Shown here piece by piece: positions 63,801 through 64,000 of a stretch of 64,000 nt of DNA (positions are counted from its first letter, which is position 1; each line of letters begins with the position of its first letter). The DNA comes from Zoroaster sp. YZ-2022. Its lineage: Eukaryota; Echinodermata; Asteroidea; Forcipulatida; Zoroasteridae. The position numbers were made by a program, and so were the translations under genes. The notes below the pieces were generated by a model, which saw nothing but the letters and a program-made list of their open reading frames with translations, did no database searches and was not told the origin of the DNA. The stretch lies in NCBI GenBank assembly GCA_029582265.1, contig CM055819.1:10279087-10343086 (forward strand), read 5' to 3'.

Positions 63801-64000
63801 GTTGCTCTTTTGAATCTCCCTGTTTCCCTAAATCCTCACTTTCGAAAGACTGTATATGTTTATCACCGAGTACATTTTCGATAACTGGTGACCCAACTGA
63901 ATGGTATGGAGAGCCATGTGAGGGACTGTCCGTTTGTCTGGTCCGATTCAAATTCCTATTAGGTGGACAATGATTTGGACTGTGACTCTTTGACCGTGGT
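3374..64000 (-). CDS. MARF1: MARF1 gene, 23 coding exons in window, 5' end beyond right edge
   Basis: MARF1 is an RNA-binding and RNA-cleaving regulator of germline and cytoplasmic mRNAs. In mouse oocytes it lowers target transcripts, including retrotransposon RNA. I chained 23 exons with GT-AG junctions; all phases agree and give 1,878 codons in the window before the stop at 3374. Domains by residue counted from the window edge: low-complexity N-terminus 1-475, NYN nuclease about 480-630, RRM1 about 639-715, linker to about 980, RRM2 about 983-1065, eight LOTUS units about 1075-1745, low-complexity tail to 1878. NYN shows the family motif VFWDIENC, the DD of ADDKL, and SGDINFA. The total length resembles vertebrate MARF1 (about 1,740 aa) with a longer N-terminus. 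Introns range from about 170 bp to 12.7 kb and are full of transposons. The start codon and promoter lie outside the window. Family assignment is very secure; exact exon edges are inferred from splice consensus and phase. Confidence 0.97.
4389..4670 (-). repeat. left inverted terminal repeat of the family 1 PLE
   Basis: Reverse-complement counterpart of 8637-8905. Reading on the minus strand it ends with the sequence matching CACCATGCAAAGCTACAAG, the family end. The hammerhead-like core here (about 4508-4545) has lost the CUGANGA consensus. Confidence 0.8.
4647..5392 (+). pseudogene. Penelope RT fragment fused in frame to GIY-YIG endonuclease
   Basis: The frame opens with the PLE RT block [20 protein letters not shown] and motif A ([15 protein letters not shown]). 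It then jumps, through a Ser/Thr/Pro/Gln stretch, to [18 protein letters not shown] and [10 protein letters not shown], the GIY-YIG nuclease typical of Penelope elements, and ends near the conserved [12 protein letters not shown]. Most of the RT (motifs B to E, including the catalytic YxDD) is missing, so it cannot reverse transcribe. No in-frame stop interrupts the fusion. Whether the frame is translated is unknown; the apparent GTG start at 4637 is not convincing. The frame is cut at 5392 by the LINE insertion. Confidence 0.85.
5393..8575 (-). mobile_element. Rex1/CR1-type LINE, nearly full length, nested in the PLE
   Basis: A non-LTR retrotransposon on the minus strand. The 5' end at 8575 is followed within about 17 bases by an ATG; the 3' end at about 5393 is a short tandem tail of GAATCT-type units, as in CR1-group elements. 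It is flanked by a 21-bp target duplication (5372-5392 and 8576-8596) with two mismatches. The neighbouring PLE sequence resumes exactly after the insertion, as the uninterrupted copy at 38106-38300 shows. It carries one large frame coding endonuclease and reverse transcriptase. Confidence 0.9.
5639..8558 (-). pseudogene. LINE endonuclease-reverse transcriptase ORF with one stop and one frameshift
   Basis: A single long frame from the ATG at 8558. The N-terminal part is an APE-type endonuclease: CFTETWL near 8130, [11 protein letters not shown], and GNSDHNMV with the catalytic His. The RT follows: [25 protein letters not shown] (motif A), [16 protein letters not shown] (motif B), YADDTTLGG (motif C). 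Two lesions are seen: one in-frame TGA at 8112-8114, just after TETWLN, and a one-base gain in a T run near 5940-5943 that throws the C-terminus (5639-5939) into another frame. The C-terminal block (VWYGN..., [15 protein letters not shown].) is typical of the Rex1/Babar branch. Only two disabling changes suggest a fairly recent copy. Confidence 0.9.
8637..8905 (+). repeat. right terminal repeat of the family 1 PLE
   Basis: Mirrors 4389-4670. It contains a degenerate hammerhead-like motif at 8784-8825, the AGTTCTTTTCAGAACT palindrome and CACATGGTGTCACCGC. Its outermost end (CACCATGCAAAGC) is lost. Confidence 0.8.
8784..8825 (+). ncRNA. degenerate hammerhead-like motif, PLE family 1
   Basis: CUGANGA has become TTGAGGA and the last stem II pair is lost (GATCAG with CTGATG). 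GAAACGTCGAG is kept. Probably inactive. Confidence 0.45.
8906..10764. repeat. diverged repeat sequence with two poly(A) runs, no gene
   Basis: Intron sequence. 8930-9390 resembles 53880-54370 (both carry phrases such as GATGACATCA and a run like TAGCGGCAGTTTTAAA), suggesting diverged copies of one element. Poly(A) runs occur at about 9528-9551 and 9814-9842, and an (ATT)n microsatellite at 9946-9966. No coding sequence is seen. Confidence 0.45.
10765..10842 (+). repeat. PLE family 1 terminal fragment
   Basis: It contains GTTCTTTTCAGAACTAGT, TTACTCAA and the end motif CACCATGCGAAGCTACAAG, as in the other family 1 terminal repeats. It ends about 150 bp from MARF1 exon V. Confidence 0.65.
10991..11065 (-). 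CDS. MARF1: MARF1 exon V: second tail exon
   Basis: Residues 1774-1799. It encodes the Ser-rich [20 protein letters not shown]. Acceptor GTAACAG|TG, donor TCAT|GTAAGT. Like exon U it rests on phase and splice sites; Ser-rich sequence is usual in this part of vertebrate MARF1. Confidence 0.8.
11066..12080. other. AT-rich intron, nothing recognised
   Basis: No exon, RNA gene or transposon was identified here. Confidence 0.4.
12081..12230. repeat. minisatellite, 14-bp unit CAAGTCCCTAGGGT, about 10 copies
   Basis: Near-perfect head-to-tail units, each carrying the palindrome CCCTAGGG. It runs directly into a second array with a related unit. Intronic; no coding potential. Confidence 0.92.
12231..12473. 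repeat. minisatellite, 21-bp unit, about 11 copies
   Basis: The unit is TCAAGTCTCAAGTGTTTGAGG with a middle block reading GTGGTTGAGG. A 21-bp period leaves several reading frames open on both strands; these are artefacts. It shares the TCAAGT core with the adjoining 14-bp array. Confidence 0.92.
12494..13896. mobile_element. TTAA-flanked DNA element, CTCTTTCT family, copy 1
   Basis: The body 12498-13892 begins CTCTTTCTAGCCGG and ends with the inverse CCGTCCAGAAAGAG, flanked by TTAA. Inside, the block TGTAAACAATCAAGGTCAAG and its following about 200 bp occurs twice (12560 and 12975), and again in the copy at 53671-55643. Near the right end a 26-bp sequence containing GGGCGCGCC is directly duplicated (13828 and 13860). 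There is no transposase frame, so it is non-autonomous. TTAA targets point to piggyBac-like mobilisation (inference). Confidence 0.7.
14091..14200. mobile_element. possible hAT-type terminal fragment
   Basis: CAGGGGTGGCCTACCTGCGG followed by CCCGCG-rich sequence is the look of many hAT transposon ends. The matching other end was not found, so only a fragment is proposed. Confidence 0.4.
14416..14841. repeat. foldback MITE with about 35-bp inverted ends
   Basis: The left end (TGTGACCTGTCACCACGAAA then CCCGGACAAAGT) is repeated inverted at 14807-14841. The interior has no gene. Superfamily not determined. Confidence 0.7.
14878..15205 (+). repeat. tRNA-derived SINE
   Basis: A tRNA-like head with A box-like GGGCGAGCGGTTTAG and B box GGTTCGAATCC, followed by the body seen in other copies (CTTGAGCAAGA, ATAATTGCTTCTC, GGGAGCTGAGATGGTTTC) and an AT-rich tail. 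Same family as 42783-43142 and 46075-46424. Confidence 0.8.
15365..15442 (-). CDS. MARF1: MARF1 exon U: first tail exon
   Basis: Residues 1748-1774. It encodes a hydrophilic piece, [20 protein letters not shown]. No domain. Acceptor CAACAG|CT, donor AAAAAG|GTATT. Supported by phase and clean splice sites rather than by strong homology. Confidence 0.82.
15549..15690. repeat. 75-bp tandem duplication spanning a MARF1 5' splice site
   Basis: The block GAACTTRATCTTAC...GGCAGCTTGGATTGAGAG occurs at 15572 and 15647, a 75-bp offset; a third partial copy starts at about 15549. The unit includes the end of MARF1 exon T and its GTAAG donor, so the intron holds a second GTAAG donor in frame. Confidence 0.85.
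15661..15934 (-). CDS. MARF1: MARF1 exon T: LOTUS 8
   Basis: Residues 1657-1748. [20 protein letters not shown], then [19 protein letters not shown] and GTVPRVLSI. The main donor is CTTG|GTAAG at 15660. Beyond it the frame stays open past a second, duplicated donor at 15585 that would add 75 nt (25 codons) in frame. Confidence 0.95.
16243..16280 (-). ncRNA. hammerhead-like motif, PLE family 2
   Basis: Minus strand CTCCTGACGAAGATTAG, AGCGTG, CTAATCAAAACAG. The G of GAAA is lost and the 3' side is degraded. Confidence 0.4.
16419..16736. repeat. 18-bp minisatellite inside the PLE, about 18 copies
   Basis: The unit is TGAGTTGCCTGCTGTGTG. A variant unit with TGGGTTG occurs at 16525 and 16687, exactly nine units apart, suggesting a nine-unit block duplication. 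The Cys-rich and Pro/Ala reading frames across it are artefacts of an 18-bp period. Confidence 0.95.
17086..17313 (-). CDS. MARF1: MARF1 exon S: LOTUS 7
   Basis: Residues 1581-1656. [20 protein letters not shown] is the previous wing and the first helix; then [20 protein letters not shown]. 228 nt, phase 0. The donor sits only about 45 bp from the edge of a Penelope-like insertion in the following intron. Confidence 0.95.
17314..18142. other. intron, nothing recognised
   Basis: No exon, RNA gene or identifiable transposon was seen on either strand. Confidence 0.4.
18143..18275 (+). repeat. PLE family 1 terminal-repeat fragment
   Basis: It carries a hammerhead-like motif on the minus strand (18156-18197) and then, on the plus strand, TTTCACATGGTGTCACCGCA and CACCATGCAAAGCTACAAG. 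The two halves are in opposite orientation, as at the other PLE loci. Confidence 0.75.
18156..18197 (-). ncRNA. hammerhead-ribozyme-like motif, PLE family 1
   Basis: On the minus strand: CTCCTGAGGACGATCAG, loop AGCATA, CTGATCGAAACGTCGAG. Same architecture as 38444-38485, with N7 = G. Confidence 0.55.
18425..19044. repeat. TTAA-flanked MITE (CCCTAAC family) containing a 44-bp array
   Basis: The body 18429-19040 is flanked by TTAA; the ends are CCCTAACTCCC and the inverse AAGGTTAGGG. About seven copies of a 44-bp unit (CCTAACTCCCTAGGCCCATT, then TGCTTACACATAACCTGAAT and CCTT) occupy 18429-18737. Each unit begins with the element's own left end, so the terminal segment itself was amplified. Confidence 0.75.
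19468..19695 (-). CDS. MARF1: MARF1 exon R: LOTUS 5 wing and LOTUS 6
   Basis: Residues 1505-1580. [13 protein letters not shown] closes LOTUS 5; [20 protein letters not shown] followed by [10 protein letters not shown] is LOTUS 6. Exactly 228 nt, phase 0, the same length as the next exon, so whole-unit exons alternate here. Confidence 0.95.
20110..20312 (-). CDS. MARF1: MARF1 exon Q: LOTUS 5
   Basis: Residues 1437-1504. [20 protein letters not shown], then [20 protein letters not shown] and [10 protein letters not shown] full LOTUS unit, the best conserved with exon M. Confidence 0.97.
20655..21090 (+). repeat. possible LINE 3' end
   Basis: T-rich sequence ending with GAATGAAATTCGGCTATGAA and an AATAAA at about 21067, as in many LINE 3' untranslated regions. 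No coding remnant was recognised; tentative. 21091-21660 shows nothing apart from a G run at 21452-21465. Confidence 0.3.
21661..21706 (-). CDS. MARF1: MARF1 exon P: 46-nt microexon
   Basis: Residues 1422-1437. It encodes [15 protein letters not shown], the closing beta-hairpin of LOTUS 4. Acceptor TACAG|ATAAG, donor GAGAG|GTAAA. Its phase change (0 to 1) is required to join exons O and Q. Confidence 0.93.
21707..22812. other. intron, nothing recognised
   Basis: AT-rich sequence with no supported exon or repeat. Confidence 0.4.
22813..23110. repeat. TTAA-flanked MITE, CCCTCCTA family, copy 1
   Basis: The body 22817-23106 is bounded by TTAA. It starts CCCTCCTACTCTAGGTGCAC and ends with the inverse GTACGAGGG. 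The interior carries TTTTGACCG-type words and ACTTGCCA/ATATACCTTGGCAAG, shared with the copy at 56571-56854. Non-coding. Confidence 0.8.
23491..23613 (-). CDS. MARF1: MARF1 exon O: second half of LOTUS 4
   Basis: Residues 1381-1421. [20 protein letters not shown] then [15 protein letters not shown]; the same YGVCEL.D...E.PD block occurs in vertebrates. A 123-nt exon, phase 0. Confidence 0.95.
24000..25262. repeat. diverged interspersed repeat, matches 58930-59900
   Basis: Phrases such as TTCCTTATTTTGGCAAA, GCAGTCATTCA and AAACAGATG occur in the same order in both regions, as do flanking CATGTTTT and ATTTCGGGAA-type blocks. Probably two old copies of one element with no coding remnant. Family unknown. 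Confidence 0.5.
25313..25420 (-). CDS. MARF1: MARF1 exon N: LOTUS 3 wing and first half of LOTUS 4
   Basis: Residues 1345-1380. [20 protein letters not shown] and then [12 protein letters not shown] match the vertebrate sequence closely. Phase 0 on both sides, 108 nt. Confidence 0.95.
25976..26187 (-). CDS. MARF1: MARF1 exon M: LOTUS 3
   Basis: Residues 1274-1344. [20 protein letters not shown] followed by [20 protein letters not shown] is a complete LOTUS unit with the diagnostic [10 protein letters not shown] and ADYGF motifs. The acceptor has a weak pyrimidine tract, but the phase demands it. Confidence 0.96.
26503..26806. repeat. 26-bp minisatellite, about 11 copies
   Basis: The unit is TGTATATGACCCCGTCTTAT plus GGTGAT. 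Two diagnostic sites vary between units (CCCCG/CCCCA and TTATGG/TTGTGG). It lies in the intron about 100 bp downstream of MARF1 exon L. Confidence 0.93.
26903..27075 (-). CDS. MARF1: MARF1 exon L: rest of LOTUS 2
   Basis: Residues 1216-1274. [20 protein letters not shown] is nearly the vertebrate LOTUS sequence (CY-AEF and GVPLEH). It continues through [12 protein letters not shown] to the donor ATGG|GTATG. Confidence 0.96.
27432..27602 (-). CDS. MARF1: MARF1 exon K: start of LOTUS 2
   Basis: Residues 1159-1216. [13 protein letters not shown] precedes [20 protein letters not shown], the first LOTUS helices; vertebrate MARF1 has the same SLKTF..QVH.LLQ block. The exon lies in no long open frame and was placed by reading frame, acceptor and donor. 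Confidence 0.94.
28081..30564. repeat. 2.5-kb foldback element with long inverted arms
   Basis: The right arm (about 30018-30564) is the reverse complement of the left arm (28081-29375) in three blocks: 28081-28363, 28768-28918 and 29258-29375. The outer ends read TTAAAGGTCATTCCATGTCA and the inverse. The left arm is interrupted by about 400 bp (28364-28767) and by a SINE (28919-29257), both absent from the right arm. The loop (29376-30017) holds a 117-codon frame of no recognised family. Confidence 0.8.
28925..29257 (+). repeat. tRNA-derived SINE in the foldback arm
   Basis: Partial tRNA-like head (ACTCAAGTTCTGGTGCTGTC and GGGTTCGAATCC), then CAAGACACTTAACCATAATT and the CTTCGTCCTTCGGATGGGAC variant body, ending in an AATAAATAAATA tail. 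The inverted arm gives the empty site. Confidence 0.75.
30679..30765. repeat. 20-bp tandem repeat, four copies
   Basis: The unit is ACATGATTATAATGACTTCA. Short array with no other feature. Confidence 0.85.
32609..32788 (-). CDS. MARF1: MARF1 exon J: rest of LOTUS 1 plus Ser/Pro spacer
   Basis: Residues 1099-1159. [20 protein letters not shown] is the second half of the first LOTUS unit, followed by a Ser/Thr/Pro spacer. The donor is CAGAA|GTAAGC. Confidence 0.93.
33202..33802. mobile_element. mariner-like foldback MITE with about 230-bp inverted repeats
   Basis: The body 33204-33800 is flanked by TA. The ends are CAGGGTGTCCCCATAAAAAG and its inverse. The arms 33204-33436 and about 33572-33800 are nearly identical inverted copies; a 135-bp spacer has no transposase. 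TA targets and CAGGGTGTCCC ends fit the Tc1/mariner superfamily (inference). The similar short frames in the two arms are mirror images, not genes. Confidence 0.75.
34205..34350. repeat. short interspersed repeat, related to 23748-23880
   Basis: It shares ACAAGCTTCCAATTGATACC, TTACATCAGAAA and ATGCTAATTTGCT with 23748-23880 in the same order. Family unknown. Confidence 0.5.
34781..35365. repeat. 69-bp tandem repeat with 6-bp ACATGT indels, about 8 copies
   Basis: The unit begins CTTGGAGTGCTATGCCATGG and includes GTTTAGTACACAAGTGGCAC. Some units have an extra ACATGT at one or two sites, giving 75- or 81-bp units, always a multiple of three. This keeps a 233-codon frame open on the minus strand; with no homology or codon signal I treat the frame as an artefact. 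Confidence 0.92.
35380..35452. repeat. right end of a CCCTCCTA-family MITE
   Basis: GATTTTGACCCTTGCAGTCA followed by TAGGAGGGTTAA is the right end of the family. No left end was found; the 69-bp array adjoins it. Confidence 0.55.
35513..35593 (-). CDS. MARF1: MARF1 exon I: start of LOTUS 1
   Basis: Residues 1072-1099, only 81 nt. It encodes [18 protein letters not shown], the first helices of the most divergent N-terminal LOTUS unit. Phase 2 on both sides; acceptor ACAG|GCTTA, donor GCAG|GTATG. Confidence 0.92.
36149..36324 (-). CDS. MARF1: MARF1 exon H: rest of RRM2
   Basis: Residues 1014-1072. [19 protein letters not shown] is the central RNP1-region strand and second helix; [16 protein letters not shown] is the final strand, matching the HRYKIG-type block of vertebrate MARF1. 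Confidence 0.96.
36325..37689. other. intron, nothing recognised
   Basis: Poly(A) run at about 36340-36359 and scattered TACATGTA palindromes. No exon or identifiable transposon was seen. Confidence 0.4.
37690..37780. repeat. left end of a CCCTCCT-family MITE
   Basis: TTAACCCTCCTTCCACAAAA begins at 37690 with TTAA. A matching right end, AAGAGGGTTAA, occurs at 41517-41527. If they belong together, the element was split by the PLE and LINE insertions between them. Confidence 0.45.
38106..38590 (+). mobile_element. PLE family 1, 3' fragment with terminal repeat
   Basis: It starts in the GIY-YIG C-terminal region ([16 protein letters not shown]), passes through the site that is interrupted by the LINE at 5392/8576, and runs to the terminal repeat ending CACCATGCAAAGCTACAA. 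It contains the best-preserved hammerhead-like core (38444-38485). Confidence 0.85.
38444..38485 (+). ncRNA. hammerhead-ribozyme-like motif, PLE family 1 (best copy)
   Basis: CTC, CTGAAGA, one base, GATCAG-AGCATA-CTGATC hairpin, GAAA, CGTC, GAG. This fits CUGANGA, stem II, GAAA, a minimal ACGU stem III and a GUC cleavage triplet, with stem I formed by CTC/GAG. One unpaired base between CUGANGA and stem II departs from the textbook form. PLE terminal repeats are known to encode hammerheads with tiny stem III that act as dimers. Confidence 0.6.
40010..40905 (+). pseudogene. decayed LINE reverse-transcriptase remnant
   Basis: Pieces in several frames recall a [24 protein letters not shown] (motif A region), [15 protein letters not shown] (motif B), [10 protein letters not shown] (altered YADD), then [15 protein letters not shown] and later LIHAF, RLDFCN and [12 protein letters not shown] pieces. 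Many stops and frameshifts; non-functional. A different, older lineage (CR1/L2-like) than the Rex1 copy at 5393-8575. Confidence 0.75.
40935..41350. mobile_element. PLE family 2, inverted terminal-repeat pair
   Basis: The left half (40939-41216) is the reverse complement of family 2 ends and carries a hammerhead-like motif (41172-41209). The right half (41220-41345) is in the forward sense, ending ACATGGTGTTACCGCAAACC. No coding interior remains. It abuts the dead LINE. Confidence 0.75.
41172..41209 (-). ncRNA. hammerhead-like motif, PLE family 2
   Basis: Minus strand CTCCTGACGAAGATTAG, AGCAGG, CTAATCGAAATGTAGAG. It keeps GAAA, while stem III/cleavage positions differ (TGTAG). Confidence 0.5.
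41632..42368 (-). CDS. MARF1: MARF1 exon G: inter-RRM linker and start of RRM2
   Basis: Residues 768-1013. Most of this 737-nt exon encodes a disordered Ser/Pro/Gln-rich linker. Its end carries [19 protein letters not shown], the RNP2 strand and first helix of RRM2. The donor is AAG|GTAAG. Vertebrate MARF1 has a similar long linker before RRM2. Confidence 0.95.
42551..42618. repeat. miniature TTAA-flanked element, CCCTAAC family
   Basis: Only 60 bp between TTAA sites, starting CCCAGTTGGAGG and ending GGGAGTTAGGG. It looks like an extreme internal deletion of the family at 978-1239. Confidence 0.5.
42783..43142 (+). repeat. tRNA-derived SINE, full length
   Basis: A Leu-like tRNA head: A box GTGGCCAAGCGGTCTAG, a long variable arm, B box GGTTCGAATCC. 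The body carries CTTAACCATAATTGCTTCTC and GGGAGCTGAGATGGTTTC, then a 9-bp ATGAGCCTT tandem repeat, ending in (ATT)n. It lies 45 bp from MARF1 exon F. Confidence 0.85.
43187..43410 (-). CDS. MARF1: MARF1 exon F: end of RRM1 and acidic linker
   Basis: Residues 693-768. It begins with the last RRM1 helix and strand ([19 protein letters not shown]) and runs into a Ser-rich and then strongly Glu-rich linker. The exon joins exon E in phase across the long intron. A tRNA-derived SINE ends only about 45 bp downstream of the donor. Confidence 0.95.
43726..45178 (+). repeat. 5' LTR of the Gmr1-like element
   Basis: 1,453 bp, TGTCAC...GTGACA. Its first 115 bases differ from the 3' LTR at about four positions. 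It contains a GAGAGAAAGT tandem patch and, near the end, a polyadenylation-like AATAAA at 45046. Confidence 0.9.
45183..45200 (+). promoter_or_regulatory. primer binding site resembling tRNA-Pro
   Basis: TGGGGGCTTGTCCTAGAA begins four bases after the LTR. The first eight bases are complementary to a tRNA-Pro 3' end (AGCCCCCA), and about 14 of 18 match the classical retroviral tRNA-Pro PBS. Function is inferred from position. Confidence 0.65.
45890..46074 (+). repeat. tRNA-derived SINE, short variant, first of a tandem pair
   Basis: Head GTGTCGTGGCCGAGCGGTCT with B box GGGTTCGAGCCCC, then the CTTCGTCCTTCGGATGGGAC body variant, truncated at about 46074. It is directly followed by a second SINE with the other body type. 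Confidence 0.8.
46075..46424 (+). repeat. tRNA-derived SINE, long variant, second of a tandem pair
   Basis: Head lacking a few bases around the A box (GTCGTGCGGTCTAGCGC), an intact B box, the long body with GGGAGCTGAGATGGTTTC and an (ATT)n tail to 46424. Same family as 42783-43142. Confidence 0.85.
46590..47249 (+). pseudogene. Gmr1-like aspartic protease region
   Basis: [20 protein letters not shown] contains the DSG active-site triad typical of retropepsins (usually DTG/DSG), followed by [13 protein letters not shown], the second flap-side motif. The frame ends at a stop (47247-47249) just after a tandem 15-bp duplication of GTGATCAGATTAAGA, which probably caused the frameshift. Confidence 0.8.
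47250..48480 (+). pseudogene. Gmr1-like integrase, frameshifted
   Basis: H2C2 zinc finger ([10 protein letters not shown] ... CRSCDICQ) and a D,D,E core: [17 protein letters not shown] and [11 protein letters not shown]. The C-terminal GPY/F-type part ([20 protein letters not shown]) continues in another frame from about 48270. The N-terminus is also shifted near 47397. It precedes RT, which is the diagnostic Gmr1-like order. Confidence 0.88.
48690..49306 (+). pseudogene. Gmr1-like reverse transcriptase, broken
   Basis: Ty3/gypsy-type [49 protein letters not shown] (catalytic Asp), [15 protein letters not shown], and NYIDDILIH with the YIDD box. It stops at 49306 after HTQSWDC, probably through a small deletion; the connection domain resumes at about 49310 in another frame. 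Confidence 0.88.
49472..50036 (+). pseudogene. Gmr1-like connection and RNase H, frameshifted
   Basis: [19 protein letters not shown] is the gypsy connection motif; [18 protein letters not shown] holds the first RNase H Asp; after a frameshift at about 49761-49783 come [14 protein letters not shown] and [10 protein letters not shown], with DFLSRNL just before the stop at 50036. Confidence 0.88.
51246..51287 (+). ncRNA. hammerhead-like motif, PLE family 2
   Basis: CTCCTGACGAAGATTAG, loop AGCAGG, CTAATCAAAACGTTGAG. Stem II keeps pairing with a T-A pair where family 1 has C-G. The core G12 is changed to A here, so activity is doubtful. Confidence 0.5.
51557..51750. repeat. perfect 194-bp hairpin insertion with 6-bp target duplication
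   Basis: Two 96-base arms (51557-51652 and 51655-51750) are exact reverse complements by eye, around a 2-base spacer. The ends are CAGAGCTGCCAACTCTTCCG and the inverse. CACCAT occurs on both sides (51551-51556 and 51751-51756), while the uninterrupted PLE end at about 17022 has it once. No coding capacity. Confidence 0.9.
52015..52335. repeat. TTAA-flanked MITE, CCCTCCTA family variant
   Basis: The body 52019-52331 begins CCCTCCTATGG and ends ATAGGAGGG; the empty site is visible in the 5' LTR (TTATTTAAGAGTATGG, about 44870). The interior is a run of CTTTCAAAACC-type words, unlike the other two copies, so only the ends are shared. Confidence 0.85.
52938..53110 (+). repeat. SINE with a second type of tRNA-like head
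   Basis: TGGTCGAGAGGTTAAGACG and GTGGGTTCGAATCCCAC act as A and B boxes with a good T-arm, but no acceptor stem pairs, so it is not a tRNA gene. The tail carries CACCGAGTATACAGTGCTAT. Confidence 0.6.
53667..55647. mobile_element. TTAA-flanked DNA element, CTCTTTCT family, copy 2
   Basis: The body 53671-55643 starts CTCTTTTTACCTCATGGAAT and ends GCCGGCAGGAAAGAG, between TTAA sites. From about 54650 it matches copy 1 (TAAACAATCAAGG, GAAGAGAGTAAGGTATCAAA, GGGCATAATAATATTACCCA). The 53880-54640 part is an additional insertion related to 8930-9390. No transposase seen. Confidence 0.65.
55648..56112. other. intron, nothing recognised
   Basis: Ordinary AT-rich intron sequence leading to the donor of MARF1 exon E. 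Confidence 0.4.
56113..56282 (-). CDS. MARF1: MARF1 exon E: first part of RRM1
   Basis: Residues 637-693. [20 protein letters not shown] is an RNP2-like strand and first helix; [20 protein letters not shown] supplies the middle strands. The Asn-Cys-Gly-Gly-Lys-Val core is shared with vertebrate MARF1. The donor is followed by the 12.7-kb intron that holds the Gmr1-like element. Confidence 0.96.
56567..56858. repeat. TTAA-flanked MITE, CCCTCCTA family, copy 2
   Basis: The body 56571-56854 has inverted ends (CCCTCCTACTACTACAAGGG ... CTATAGTAGGAGGG). The interior (AAATGTTGATATACTTGCCA, GACCACTATAGCAACTTGCC) matches the copy at 22817-23106 in reverse orientation. Confidence 0.85.
57080..57246 (-). 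CDS. MARF1: MARF1 exon D: C-terminal NYN segment
   Basis: Residues 581-636. It encodes [18 protein letters not shown], containing the last conserved Asp of the NYN active site, and then the helix [11 protein letters not shown]. Vertebrate MARF1 has a very similar block. Acceptor CTCCAG|GTGAC, donor CTAAG|GTAAT. Confidence 0.97.
57463..57580 (-). CDS. MARF1: MARF1 exon C: central NYN segment
   Basis: Residues 542-581. It encodes [20 protein letters not shown] and continues to VVLISG. The DD pair lies in the conserved acidic position of MARF1 NYN domains. Acceptor ACAG|GTGAC and donor TCAG|GTATG. It is separated from exon B by a 3.9-kb repeat-rich intron. Confidence 0.97.
58920..59900. repeat. 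diverged interspersed repeat, matches 24000-25262
   Basis: Shares ordered blocks with 24000-25262 (TTCCTTATTTTGGCAAA, GCAGTCATTCA, ATTTCGGGAA). No coding remnant. The rest of this 3.9-kb intron (57581-58919 and 59901-61451) shows only TACATG-rich patches and nothing I can name. Confidence 0.5.
61452..61663 (-). CDS. MARF1: MARF1 exon B: first half of NYN nuclease domain
   Basis: Residues 471-541. The exon starts after a TTTTTTCAG acceptor and ends CAG|GTAGC. It carries [12 protein letters not shown], the first acidic active-site strand of the NYN/PIN-like fold, and the following helix and strand ([16 protein letters not shown]), closely matching vertebrate MARF1. The split Cys codon with exon A keeps phase. 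Confidence 0.97.
61826..61900. repeat. 13-bp tandem repeat, about six copies
   Basis: The unit is TTAATGGGACACA. Intronic microarray between MARF1 exons A and B. Confidence 0.9.
62589..64000 (-). CDS. MARF1: MARF1 exon A: low-complexity N-terminal region (partial at window edge)
   Basis: The frame is open from the window edge to a GT donor (AAAT|GTAAGA) and ends with one base of a split codon. It encodes about 470 residues rich in Ser, Pro, Gln and His, with a basic stretch (KRKKQKGK) and scattered Cys/His pairs such as CSACTC. This resembles the unstructured, Cys/His-dotted N-terminus of vertebrate MARF1, but no residue-level alignment is claimed. An apparent start near 63951 is a TTG inside an open frame, so the true initiator lies upstream, outside the window. 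Confidence 0.9.

Overview
This is a metazoan nuclear genome window with long introns, canonical GT-AG splice sites and a dense load of transposable elements. One host gene runs right to left across almost all of it: MARF1 (meiosis regulator and mRNA stability factor 1, limkain b1), on the minus strand. I resolve 23 coding exons from 64000 down to a stop codon at 3374. Every exon junction keeps phase, giving 1,878 codons in the window; the first exon stays open across the right edge, so the start codon lies outside. The protein has a low-complexity N-terminus, a NYN endoribonuclease domain with its acidic residues, two RRMs, eight LOTUS (OST-HTH) units and a C-terminal tail ending with a motif shared with vertebrate MARF1. 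The Gmr1-like retrotransposon type found here is known from deuterostomes, so a marine invertebrate deuterostome (echinoderm or hemichordate more likely than lancelet) is my best guess. The species is not determined.

Layout. 1-3373: sequence downstream of MARF1, with a TTAA-flanked MITE, a 185-bp near-palindrome derived from a Penelope-like terminal repeat, and the MARF1 3' UTR. 3616-10990 (last intron): a Penelope-like element (PLE) bounded by inverted terminal repeats, into which a nearly complete Rex1/CR1-type LINE is nested with a 21-bp target duplication. 11066-15364: two adjacent minisatellites, a TTAA-flanked element, a hAT-like end, a foldback MITE and a tRNA-derived SINE. 15365-27602: most LOTUS exons, separated by introns holding PLE remnants, minisatellites and MITEs. 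27603-41631: a 2.5-kb foldback element, a mariner-like foldback element, a 69-bp array, PLE fragments and a dead LINE. 43411-56112 (12.7-kb intron): a Gmr1-like LTR retrotransposon with 5-bp target duplications, its domains in the order gag-PR-IN-RT-RH, itself hit by two SINEs, a PLE carrying a perfect hairpin insertion, and a TTAA MITE. A second TTAA-flanked element follows. 56113-64000: RRM1, NYN and N-terminal exons.

How the parts relate. MARF1 is the only host gene I can support; everything else lies in its introns or 3' flank. The repeat layers can be ordered in time by nesting. The most interesting signals are hammerhead-ribozyme-like motifs in two PLE families with a compensatory base-pair change, a perfect 194-bp hairpin insertion with a 6-bp target duplication, a minisatellite whose pre-expansion state is still visible elsewhere in the window, and a duplicated 5' splice site in MARF1 that would add exactly 25 codons in frame. 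I found no bacterial-type operon, CRISPR array or new enzymatic system.
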